Assembly (NCBI GenBank): GCA_023974075.1
Contig: JAMFTG010000333.1
Coordinates: 1-64,000, forward strand
Source: Chaenocephalus aceratus
Taxonomy: Eukaryota; Chordata; Actinopteri; Perciformes; Channichthyidae
Direction: 5' to 3'
DNA length: 64,000 bases
The notes under the pieces: generated by a model
Told to the model about the DNA's origin: nothing
Seen by the model: only the letters and a program-made list of their open reading frames with translations
Database searches by the model: none
In this document: positions 47,390 through 56,347 of the stretch, one piece after another
Position numbering within the stretch: position 1 is the first letter of the stretch
Layout of the letters: each line of letters starts with the position of its first letter
Made by a program: the position numbers and the translations under genes

Positions 47390-48047
47390 CCACTGAACTG
47401 TGTGGTTGGGGCGGTCTCCTGGCAGATAGACAATGATGTGAAGCAGGCTAATGTTGTGAGCCCAGCACCTAGTGGGTGTCCGAATCGTCTGTTTGTCCCT
47501 GTGTCATTACGCTCCAAGGTAATCCACTGGGCTCACACCTCTAAGCTCACATGTCATCCAGGTATCCGGAAAACGATGTTCACCATAAAACAGTGTTTCT
47601 GGTGGCCAGCCATGGTAAAGGAGGTGACGGAATACGTGGCTGCCTGTCCCGTGTGCGCCCGTAACAAGACCTCATCCCTGGCTCCGATGGGTCTTCTTCA
47701 GCCTCTGCCCGTGCCCCAGCGCCCTTGGTCCCATATCTCGCTGGACTTTGTCACCGGACTACCACCTTCTAAGGGTAACACTGCCGTCCTGACGGTAGTA
47801 GACCGATTCACCAAGATGGTTCACTCTATCCCTCTGCTTAAACTTCCCTCTGCCAAAGAAACGGAGGAGGTCATGCTAACCCACGTATTCAGGATTCATG
47901 GTTTCCCCAGTGATGTGGTGTCCAACCCATGTCCCCAGTTCATCTCCGTCTTCTGGAGGGAATTCTGCCGGCTCCTAGGCGCCTGTCATCCGGCTACCAC
48001 CCCCAGTCCAATAGCCAGACAGAACGCCTAAATCAGGACCCTCACTA
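47390..48047 (+). pseudogene. gypsy integrase, truncated
   Basis: The zinc-binding part has HWAHTSKLTCHPGIRKTMF-like spacing and CPVCARNK (about 47646-47669); the catalytic core begins with LDFVTGLPPSKGN (first Asp of the D-D-E triad, about 47744) and VVDRFTKMVHSIPL. The second catalytic position reads SNPCPQF, with Asn where an Asp is expected. The Glu-bearing segment is in a shifted frame at 47985-48030, and L2 copy B begins immediately after. Non-functional. Confidence 0.82.
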
Positions 48048-48363
48048 TTGCAGTAAACGTGTTGTAACTTCCGGTTGTTGTTGTTGTCACCTCCGGGTAT
48101 CCTGTGTTCCTGTTCTGCTGCTGATAGCTTATATTATTTTAACTTAAATCGATCGTTTTAAAACTCTTGATCACGGCAACTGCCTGACGTTGTAATCACA
48201 TGTTACTACAGCTTAAGCAATGATAACTCTCCTTCTCTTTGCGACTGTAACTCCACAGTTGCCTACACTCTTTTCGGGTTTGCTAACGGTAGCTACTTTA
48301 GCTTGATAGCTAGCCATGGCTCTTTCCCCACCCTAGGGTGTTATTTCCTGCTCTACCTGTCTC

Positions 48364-49215
48364 ATGTTTGGTTACTTCCCGGCCTCCTTTACTGGTACCG
48401 GTACATGTGTTAAATGTAGTATAGTTGTTAGGTTGGAGGCGGGAATCATAGCCATAGAAGCCCGGCTCCGCATTTTAGAAAATAACTCAGCTACAGTAAA
48501 GCCCATGTTAGTCGGTGTGGACCGGCAAAAGGTAGCTCCTACTAGCCGTCCCCCGACAACTTCCGAGCAGCAGGGAGACTGGGTGACTGTTCAGAAGAGG
48601 AATTACACGAAACCCACAGGTCCCCACCAACCCGTTCACGTATCTAACCCACTATCCCCACTCAGCGAGACACCCGCTGAGAAGCCAACTCTGGTTATTT
48701 GTAGCTCTATTATGAGACACGTGAATTTAGAGACCAAAGCCTCCACAGTCACATGCATTCCGGGGGCCAGAGCGAGTGACGTTGAGGCTCATCTTAAACT
48801 GCTGGCTAAAAATAAACGTAAATACAGTAGGATTGTTATTCACGTCGGTGGTAATGATGTTCGTTTACGCCAATCAGAATGCACCAAAGTTAATGTGGAG
48901 TCGGTGTGTAGATATGCTAAAACAATGTCGGACACCGTAATCTTCTCTGGTCCCCTCCCCAATCTGATCAATGATGACATGTATAGCCGCATGTCATCAT
49001 TTCAGCGCTGGTTGTCTTGGTGGTGCCCAGCAAACAATGTGGGCTTCGTAAATAATTGGACAGCTTTCTGGGGAAAACCTGGTCTGATTAAGAGAGACGG
49101 CATTCATCCTACTTTGGAAGGTGCAGATCTCATTTCGGCAGTCATCCATAGGAATCCCGAGCCCAATAAAATACCCAATATTAACGGTGTGTGTGTCTGC
49201 CCAAGGACAATTTAA
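48364..49215 (+). CDS. L2-B ORF1, SGNH-esterase protein
   Basis: A 283-codon open frame with the CR1/L2 ORF1 layout: Cys pair near the N-terminus (TCVKC), a coiled-coil-like segment (AGIIAIEARLRILENN), a linker rich in Pro, then an SGNH-hydrolase domain with VICSSIMRHV (block I), HVGGNDVRL (block III) and RDGIHPTLEGADL (block V, Asp and His of the catalytic set). In copy C block I reads VIGSSIMRHV. The N-terminus of copy C extends further upstream (MALSPPSG); here that part is displaced by a one-base difference near 48330. It lacks a 101-nt segment present in copy C near the C-terminus, giving the end NGVCVCPRTI. Confidence 0.8.
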   Translation: MFGYFPASFTGTGTCVKCSIVVRLEAGIIAIEARLRILENNSATVKPMLVGVDRQKVAPTSRPPTTSEQQGDWVTVQKRNYTKPTGPHQPVHVSNPLSPLSETPAEKPTLVICSSIMRHVNLETKASTVTCIPGARASDVEAHLKLLAKNKRKYSRIVIHVGGNDVRLRQSECTKVNVESVCRYAKTMSDTVIFSGPLPNLINDDMYSRMSSFQRWLSWWCPANNVGFVNNWTAFWGKPGLIKRDGIHPTLEGADLISAVIHRNPEPNKIPNINGVCVCPRTI

Positions 49216-49280
49216 GGTAAAAACCTAATAGAGGTGTCATACATAATAACCTAATAAAAGTAAATGTAACAACTACTACA

Positions 49281-50404
49281 GTGCAACAAAACAGGAAGAT
49301 TAAATGTGGTCTCTTAAACATAAGATCTCTAGCATCTAAAGCAATATTGGTAAATGATTTAATATCAGATTATAATATTGATATATGCTGTCTCACTGAA
49401 ACTTGGTTGAGACATGAAGAATATGTCAGCATAAATGAGGCCACTCCACCCAGCCATATCAACACTCATATTGCTCGAGGCACGGGCCGAGGAGGTGGAG
49501 TTGCAGCCATCTTTGACTCAAGTTTACTTATCAATACTAAACCAAAATTAAATTATACCTTACACCTTACGCATCCGACCTGGAAAACTTTGCAGCCAAT
49601 CTTATTTGTTACAGTGTACCGTGCACCAGGTATTTTTGATCAACTTTGGTACTTAAAACAGATAAAGTAATTATAGTAGGTGACTTTAATATTCATGTTG
49701 ACGATGATAAAAATAGCCTTACTGTTGCATTTAACTCTATATTAGATTCTGTTGGTTTCTGTCAGAGTGTAAATAAACCAACCCACTGCTATAATCACAC
49801 TCTCGACCTTGTTCTGACTTATGGTATTGAAATTGAGCATCTATTAGTCGAACCGCATAATCCTGCTTTATCCGACCATTTCTTAGTAACTTTTGAAGTA
49901 CTGTTACTAGACTACAAAGCATTAGTCAAAAGCTCCTGCAGCAGAAACCTATCTGTTAGTGCTATAGCCAAATTTAAGGAAGATATTCCACCAATACTTA
50001 ACTCGATAGCATGTCTGCATGTAAGGGAGGAAACTTATACAAAATGTACACCACCCCAAATTGATCATGTTGTTGATAGTGCTACAGATGCGCTGCGAAT
50101 AAAATTAGACTCTGTTGCTCCTTTGAAAAAGAAGAAAATAAAACAACATAGCTCCATGGCATAATGCCGAAACCCGCAAATAAAGCAAAAGTCGAGACAA
50201 CTTGAAAGGATATGGCGTTCCACTAAACTTGAAGAATCTCGTTTAATTTGGCATATTACTCTCAATGAATATAAGAAAGCACTGCGTAAAGCAAGAGCAG
50301 CCTACTACTCTTCATTAATAGATGAGAATAAGAATAATGCAAGATTTCTTTTCAGCACTGTAGCCAGGCTGACAGAGAGCCATAGCTCGATTGAGCCTTC
50401 TATT
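49281..50404 (+). pseudogene. L2-B ORF2 endonuclease and start of RT region
   Basis: Reads KCGLLNIRSLASKAILVNDL, CCLTETWLRHEEYVSINEA and GRGGGVAAIF, then after a small deletion and frame change at about 49630, VIIVGDFNIHVDDDKNSLTV, CYNHTLDLVL and SDHFLVTFEVL. These are the catalytic boxes of an apurinic-like endonuclease. A deletion of about 37 bases relative to copy C lies at 49628-49645. The solo LTR interrupts the frame at 50404. Confidence 0.82.
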
Positions 50405-50786
50405 TGTCACGATTCACATGTTATGTCACGTTTGTAGTTTTGTCTGTGTTGGTGTTTTTCTTGTCTTTGGGTTTCCTGTCTTATTGTGTTAAGTGTTCAC
50501 CCCCGTTTCCTGCCTGTCTGCCTTCTGTCTGTTTCCCTCCCTGATTACCCGATTGTGTTCACCTGTTGTCCTTGTGTTTCTCCTCCCCTGCCCGGCTGTT
50601 TCTCGTTGTCATGATTACCCCTCCCTGTATTTAGTCTTGTCTCTTTCTGTGTTCAGTGTTGGGTCATTGTTTGTTGGTGACTGAGTTCACCGGTGAGTGT
50701 TCCGTGTCTTGACATTTATCCTTGAAATAAAGGGTTTCTCAAAAGTTATCTGCATTTGGGTCCTGCTTCTTCACTCGACCGTGACA
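50405..50786 (+). mobile_element. solo LTR (Ty3/gypsy type)
   Basis: A 382-bp sequence starting TGTCACGATTC and ending CGACCGTGACA, flanked by 5-bp copies of CTATT (50400-50404 and 50787-50791). It contains GAAATAAAGG (about 50726) as a polyadenylation signal. L2 sequence is continuous across it. Recombination between two LTRs of a full element would leave exactly this. Confidence 0.95.
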
Positions 50787-51311
50787 CTATTCCCATAGCA
50801 CTCAGTAGTAATGATGTTATGTGCTTTTTTAAAATAAAATTGTTACTCTTAGAAACAAAATGAATGACCTCTTGCCTTTGACCAGTATAGTGTCATCAAC
50901 AGCTCCCGGAAACGTAAGTTCTAATATTACACTAGATAGTAAATTAGAATGCTTTTCAGCCATTAACCTTGAACAATTAAATTCAATGATTCTCTCTTCT
51001 AAACCATCAACGTGTATCTTAGACCCAATTCCAACTAAGCTGTTTTCCATTAATTAGCACTTCTTTATTAAACATTATGAATATGTCTTTATTATCAGGC
51101 TCTCTTCCACAATCATTAAAACCACATCTTAAAAAGCACAAACTCGATCCAGAGGTTCTAGCCAACTATAGACCTATTTATTCTGTTCCTCTCAAAAATT
51201 CTTGAGAAAGCGGTCGCAAAACAGTTGTGTGATTACTTAAAAAACAATGATTTATTTGAAGATTTTCAGTCTGGCTTTAGAACACATAGCACAGAGACAG
51301 CTCTGAACCTG
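50787..51311 (+). pseudogene. L2-B ORF2, RT N-terminal pieces
   Basis: Frames around MNDLLPLTSIVSSTAPGNVS and [20 protein letters not shown] match copies A and C; later the RT fingers ([26 protein letters not shown]) appear with frame changes. It ends at the TTAA-flanked element. Confidence 0.75.
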
Positions 51312-51315
51312 TTAA

Positions 51316-52459
51316 ACCCCAACCTGTTTTTTTTTTTCATGACACTGTGTCTCAGGGGATCTTAATATTTAAGAACCTATTAATGTGCTATACCAGATTA
51401 ACGGCAATAATCTCAGCTAACTGTGACGATACAAACCATTTTTACCAAAACAAAACAAGTCTCATAAGAAGCATCTAAATGACCCGTTAGCGAAAAATGC
51501 TAACGGACATTGGCACAGAACTCAAGATAAAAGTACCCTTATTACTTATCGTGGCTGCACATACAAGATATCCGATTAAAGCTGAGGTTCCACAGATTAT
51601 TTAGGTATATAGTATCATCACTGAGTGATCCGAACTCGTGACAGGGGAAGCAAACACAGACATCACAACACGTACCATTACGGAGCTTCTAGGGAGATCG
51701 TCTCACCGTAGCTGTCAATCTGATCAAAAGACGTGTTCAATGGCATTAAAACGAGAAAAAACGCGGCTAAATCGGTTAATCCATAGGTTTTTAACGTCTC
51801 TGTATAAACAAATTATTTCATTTATAATCCATAATTCCATTTGTATGTAAAAATCGCAGAGCAAAAGTTAGCTGCTAATGGTAGCCACCAGAGTGGCTGC
51901 TGCTTCCGGTCTTGGCTATGCGGCAGTCTAACACACACACATTACCAAATAAGGACTATGTGTGAGTTTCTCTCGATTCCATTGGCTCTGACGGTCAGAA
52001 AGAGATGTCACATGTCAAAATCCAGCAAGGGGGGCCAGAGATATGGAAAATCCACCCAAATGGCCCCAGAAGAGGTTTTTGTTTGCTAAATCTGTCTAAA
52101 AAGGTCAAATATCACTTGTTTTGCATCAATCTTGATACAGGGTACTTATTATATGTTGTACATTGGATTCCTAAAGCTTTTAGTCTACTAACCCATCATC
52201 CAAGGTTAGTTTTCACTATAAGTACAACATATTATTTGGACGGACACTATAATTTACAGTTTTTTACCATGTTCAATCTGAATTTTCTTTAAAATAAAAA
52301 ACATCTATATTTATTCTGACTCTTCTACATCCAACGCACAGGTTTATTATTACTTTGATAAAAAATATTATTAATTTAACCCTTTTAGAAGGGAAGATAT
52401 GGTCATTTGTTCTGGGAATGTCATTTTCGAGCCTGCAACCTGAAAAACAGGCTCAGGGT
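51316..52459. mobile_element. TTAA-flanked element with inverted ends
   Basis: TTAA stands on each side (51312-51315 and 52460-52463). The ends ACCCCAACCTGTTTTT and, inverted, ACCCTGAGCCTGTTTTT pair over about 17 bases. At the same point copy C reads GGTTAAAG with one TTAA. TTAA targets are used by the piggyBac and Kolobok superfamilies. No transposase ORF in its 1144 bp. Confidence 0.75.
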
Positions 52460-52568
52460 TTAACAGTCACAAATGACCTTCTAATAGCCTCAGACTAGGG
52501 ACTTGTCTCTATTCTTGTCTTGCTCGATCTCAGTGCTGTATTTGATACTATCGACCATGATATCCTAT

Positions 52569-53421
52569 GTGACCTGCTCCATCGAAATCAGTCGCATTGA
52601 CCCGAAGACACATTTTGAGTTGTATACACTGCTGGAAAGAGGAGAGTCCTAGCTTTCTAATGATATCAGGATTGTTTTTGGACTCCAAATATTAAGCAAA
52701 ATATGTCACATTATATAATGACTGTCACCGAGTCCTCATTTTGAGAAAAAGGCCTTTAAAGTTTCCTCCTCTCTGGAATCCATCGATCTGATTGATTATT
52801 AGTGGAGCAAATGATCAAAATACTATGGAGGGAAGATATTTTCGTTTGGAGGGGAAGCTTGCGAGTGTGTGTGTGTGTGTTTGTGTAATTTTGCGTTTGT
52901 GTGTATTGTGTTTGTTTCCCGGGGAAAACACTCACGAGAAACACCGGCTGTTGTTATGCCTGCTGTGACGTTAAGTTACTCCGTTCTCTGCTTGTAATTA
53001 TGCCGTTACCAGCTTCAAAGTTGTATTTATCATCTGAATTTGCCGAAACAAGTTTAATATTCTGAAAGCCAACTCTTTTTAATTGCAATCAGATGAAAAC
53101 AAACTGTAACGGACCCTGCCGTGTTATCTATGATTACTATACTCTTACATTCATAATTTCAGCCGGAGGGAGGGGGGGCGGCGCTGCTGGAAGAGCAGAG
53201 TGCGAGTGAGAGGTGCCTGTCTTCGTCCCTTTACAAGCTTCAAAAATGTATTTATCGTGTGATTTTGGAAATAAAAGTTTCATATTCTGAAAGCCAAGAC
53301 TTTGTTTGTTTAAAATCAAACAAAACACCCGAACCCTGAAAAAATAGTTTTTTACATAAATCCACGTTTATTTTGAAATGAGCCGTTGTGACTTCCGACT
53401 GATTTCGATAGAGCGGGTCAC
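52569..53421. mobile_element. TIR element with 4-bp CTAT duplication
   Basis: GTGACCTGCTCCATCG and, inverted from the right end, GTGACCCGCTCTATCG continue with AAATCAGTCG, so about 26 bases pair with two mismatches. CTAT occurs on both sides (52565-52568, 53422-53425) and once in copy C. 853 bp, no ORF, with a short TG run near 52866. Superfamily not assigned. Confidence 0.85.
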
Positions 53422-54110
53422 CTATTGCAAAGACTAGAGCACTTAGTTGGCATACAGGGAACTGCTTTAGGTCCTTTCTATCTAAACGTTCTCAGTTTGT
53501 GTATGTCAACGATGAAGTTAGCCATGGAGTGCCACAGGGCTCAGTGCTCGGACCTATTTTGTTCACATTATATATGCTTCCGTTAGGCAATATTTTAAGG
53601 AATCATTCTGTACATTTTCATTGTTATGCGGATGATATTCAACTATATTTTATCAATCAAGCCTGATGAAATTAATCATCTATATAAAATGCAAGACTGC
53701 CTCAAGGATTTAAAAATATGGATGACTTTAAACTTTTTGATGTTAAACACGGACAAAACTGAAGTTATTGTACTCGGCCCAAAGAATCTACGAAATAAAT
53801 TATCTAAAGATATACTAACTATGGATGGCATTAATTTGGCCTCAAGTGAGACTGTAAGGAATCTTGGTGTTATATTTGATCAGGATTTATCCTTTAACAC
53901 CCACATAAAATCAATTTCAAGGACCGCCTACTTTCATCTACGTAACATTGCAAAAATCAGGCATATCTTGCCTCAAAGTGATGCAGAGAAACTAGTCCAT
54001 GCATTTGTTACTTCAAGGCTGGATTATTGTCACTCTTTATTATCAGGGTGTACCAAGAAGTCAGTTAAGTCACTTCAGCTGATTCAAAATGCTGCAGCAC
54101 GTGTACTAAC
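53422..54110 (+). pseudogene. L2-B ORF2, RT palm to thumb
   Basis: [19 protein letters not shown], a palm box with HCYADDI and a frame change directly after it (about 53635), then [36 protein letters not shown] and [13 protein letters not shown]. Similarity to copy C stops at GTGTACTAAC (54101-54110), where the Ngaro-like sequence begins. A small deletion is present near 53470. Confidence 0.8.
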
Positions 54111-54115
54111 TACAG

Positions 54116-54289
54116 TTCAATCAGGAGAGACGTGATGTATGGAATACATGTTTATTATCGGTCACATTATATAAATGAAACATAATGATGACAGTTTATA
54201 ACAAGTGAATGAAATGTGTTTTGGCGATTAGGCCCAGGTTTTGTAGGACATCATTCGGGAAGGGAAAGAACCGTTTCCGATGAACCCCC
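54116..54289 (-). repeat. split direct repeat B2
   Basis: Matches 54608-54781 almost perfectly (TTCAATCAGGAGAGACGTGA start, CCGTTTCCGATGAA end); offset 492 bp. Confidence 0.92.
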
Positions 54290-54607
54290 CCGGGTCTAGA
54301 CCTGGTGGTGGTGATAAGTGGTTAGGTCCGGTTGGAAGGGAGAAGGTTGAGCTTGGCCCTGAGTTGGAAGCAGGAGGCGAAGGGGTGGAGGAGGGTTGCG
54401 CGTTGACGCCTGGAAGACAGCTGATAGAAAAGGGGAGAGCATATATAGAGGGATTAACAGGTGCGATAATTAGGCTTGTGAATGGAGGGAAGTGATATGT
54501 TGGCTAAGGAGTGGCGCTCCCTGTCATCTAGTGGAGGGAGCGAGTATTGCCATGACGAGCAATACGGAGTGATAGGTCTTCCTGCCTGAACTTGCGCTGA
54601 GCTTCAA

Positions 54608-54781
54608 TTCAATCAGGAGAGACGTGATGTATGGAATACATGTTTATTATCGGTCACATAATATAAATGAAACATAATGATGACAGTTTATAACAAGTGA
54701 ATGAAATGTGTTTTGGCGATTAGGCCCAGGTTTTGTAGGACATCATTCGGGAAGAGAAAGAACCGTTTCCGATGAATCCCC
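54608..54781 (-). repeat. split direct repeat B1
   Basis: Pair of 54116-54289; substitutions at only a few positions (for example ATATAA versus ATTATATAA). Confidence 0.92.
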
Positions 54782-54894
54782 AAAAGAAGTGAAGTATGAA
54801 GTACTGAACGTGAAGACATCTTACCTTGTGGGATGCAGTGGAAATCTATGGATGAAAATGAGAGGTTAATACATGTGGGAACTTAGACGTACTG

Positions 54895-55080
54895 ATGCCT
54901 CCCAGGCGTCCTTCCTGGCCGTACGGGGCATCCCGGCCATACAGGGCATCCTGGCCATAAAGGGCATACTGGACGTGCGGGGCATCCCGGCCATACGGGG
55001 AATCCCGGCCATACAGGGCATCCTGGCCGCACGTGGCGTCCCGGACGTGCGGGGCGCCCTGAACGTGCGGGGCAACCTGA
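54895..55080. repeat. minisatellite with GGGCATCCTGGCCATA-type unit
   Basis: About twelve degenerate units of about 15 bp (GGGCATCC[CT]GGCCATAC). The apparent collagen-like or Met/Pro-rich frames on both strands follow from the multiple-of-three unit. Confidence 0.85.
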
Positions 55081-55154
55081 ACTTAGCAGGGACACATTTA
55101 TACAGACCCGAAGGTTTACTACCTGGCATACAGGGTTAGATATGGCAATAATAT

Positions 55155-55340
55155 TAAACATGAACACAGACCCGGAGGTCACAACCTGACGTGCAGGGTT
55201 AAACATGAACACGGACCCGGAGGTCACGACCTGACGTGCAGGGTTAAACATGAACACAGACCCGGAGGTCACGACTTGACGTGCAGGGTTAAACATGAAC
55301 ACGGAGGTCACAACCTGACGTGCAGGGTTAAACATGAACA
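55155..55340. repeat. 45-bp tandem repeat, four units
   Basis: Units share GACCCGGAGGTCAC and CTGACGTGCAGGGTTAAA; the fourth has lost six bases. A degenerate fifth lies at 55090-55155. Confidence 0.92.
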
Positions 55341-55389
55341 CAGTGACACGTATGCTGACGTGCTATGAAACCACCACCAGTATAGGCAT

Positions 55390-55700
55390 AATTCCATTTT
55401 GTTTAGTGTTTGAGAGACCTTGGATAGCCAGCACGCGCTGATGTCCAGCGAATGTGGGATGTGAAGGTGGAGGAGGACCACCGCCCGAGTTGCAGGGATG
55501 AGGGAGAAATGCCTGATTGCAGCAGAGGTGGCTGCGCCTTTCTGAACGAAAGCCCTGATATGCTATTAAGACGCCACAACCAGTTATGCATTATTTACCA
55601 TCGGTAAACTGAAGAGCTCTTGGATTGCAGCACGAGCCGATGTCCGGCGAAGAGGGAGATGTAAATAAGTAAGCACGAGCTGTTAGCTGGAGTACAGTAA
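55390..55700 (-). pseudogene. tyrosine recombinase C-terminus, catalytic residues replaced
   Basis: The minus frame 55591-55403 contains ISGLSFRKAQPPLLQSGISP and LGRWSSSTFTSHIRWTSARA. This is the end of a Ngaro/DIRS-like recombinase, where G-H-S-F-R (H-x-x-R box) and a tyrosine before IR are expected. Here His is Leu and the Tyr position is His, so it should be inactive. Just upstream (55612-55670) a second, diverged copy of the last 20 codons is present (RRTSARAAIQELF), so the 3' coding end is duplicated with a 200-bp period. Confidence 0.55.
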
Positions 55701-56347
55701 TGCATGAATATCATAGCCTGGATTGATGCGAGCCAAGTGAGCAAACCCGAGAATATGAATCAATCAATCAATCAATGTTTATTTATATAGCCCAAATTCA
55801 CAAATGTTACATTTGTCTCAGTGGTCTTCACAGTTTATACAGAATATCAGTATGACAATACAACACCCTCTGTCCTTAGACCCTCACATCGTACAAGGAA
55901 AAACTTCCAAAGAAAACCCACAGTTTAAAGGGAAAAATGGGAGAAACCTCAGGGAGAGCAACAGAGGAGGGATCCCTCTCCCAGGACGGACAGATGTGCA
56001 ATAGATGCCGTGTGTAAATTGAAAAGATAATACATTTGCAACATAGGTAGTCCAAATGTTTGGAAATGCATGTGTGTATAATAGGAAGATGAATCCACGA
56101 GGATATCCATCCAGGACCACAGCCACGACTCAAGATCCAGCGCTCGCGATCCAGGACACAGGACCGCAGGATCATCCATGACTCCGGATCCCAGCGTATA
56201 TAGACACCAAAAAGAAAGACATTTGGGGAAGCTGGGTTAATCGGAACATGAGAGTACACAGGTATAGACAGAGAGAAGGAAGAAGTAAGATGTCCCCCGA
56301 CAAACTAAGCCTATATCAGCAAAACTAGGGGCTGAATCTAATCAGCC

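Larger units (their letters stand above)
43824..48047 (+). mobile_element. broken Ty3/gypsy retrotransposon (pol region)
   Basis: In order: aspartic protease, reverse transcriptase, RNase H and integrase, the Ty3/gypsy order. The reading is interrupted by two inserts (44345-45340 and 46475-47385), by deletions, and it is cut at 48047 by L2 copy B. Neither gag nor LTRs are next to it. The pieces line up end to end, so they derive from one insertion. Confidence 0.85.
48048..54110 (+). mobile_element. L2-type LINE copy B, interrupted four times, 3' end lost
   Basis: The same family as copies A and C, here on the plus strand. The 5' UTR with GTTGTAACTTCCGGTTG starts at 48048, inside gypsy integrase. 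ORF1 is at 48364-49215, endonuclease at 49281-50170, RT pieces at 50170-50404, 50787-51311, 52464-52568 and 53422-54110. Between them lie a solo LTR, a TTAA-flanked element and a 4-bp-TSD element. After 54110 a Ngaro-like element begins and the last 300-odd codons and 3' UTR are not seen. Confidence 0.88.
54111..55756 (-). mobile_element. Ngaro-like tyrosine-recombinase retroelement, 3' part
   Basis: Read on the minus strand: recombinase C-terminus (55756-55390), a minisatellite-rich zone (55340-54880), then direct repeat B1 (54781-54608), unique A2 (54607-54290) and direct repeat B2 (54289-54116). This B1-A2-B2 order after a recombinase is the split-direct-repeat terminus described for Ngaro elements. 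The 5' part with A1, gag and RT is not seen; L2-C (minus) begins at 55757. Integration without TSD is expected and none is seen. Confidence 0.65.

Noticed and set aside
54873..55139. Low-complexity Ile/Arg/Gly-rich 88-codon frame and Met/Pro-rich frames on the other strand
   Set aside because: Follow from a ~15-bp tandem array; no evidence of translation.
55155..55340. 45-bp repeats resembling a CRISPR array
   Set aside because: Units are directly adjacent with no unique spacers, in a eukaryotic retroelement; a minisatellite.
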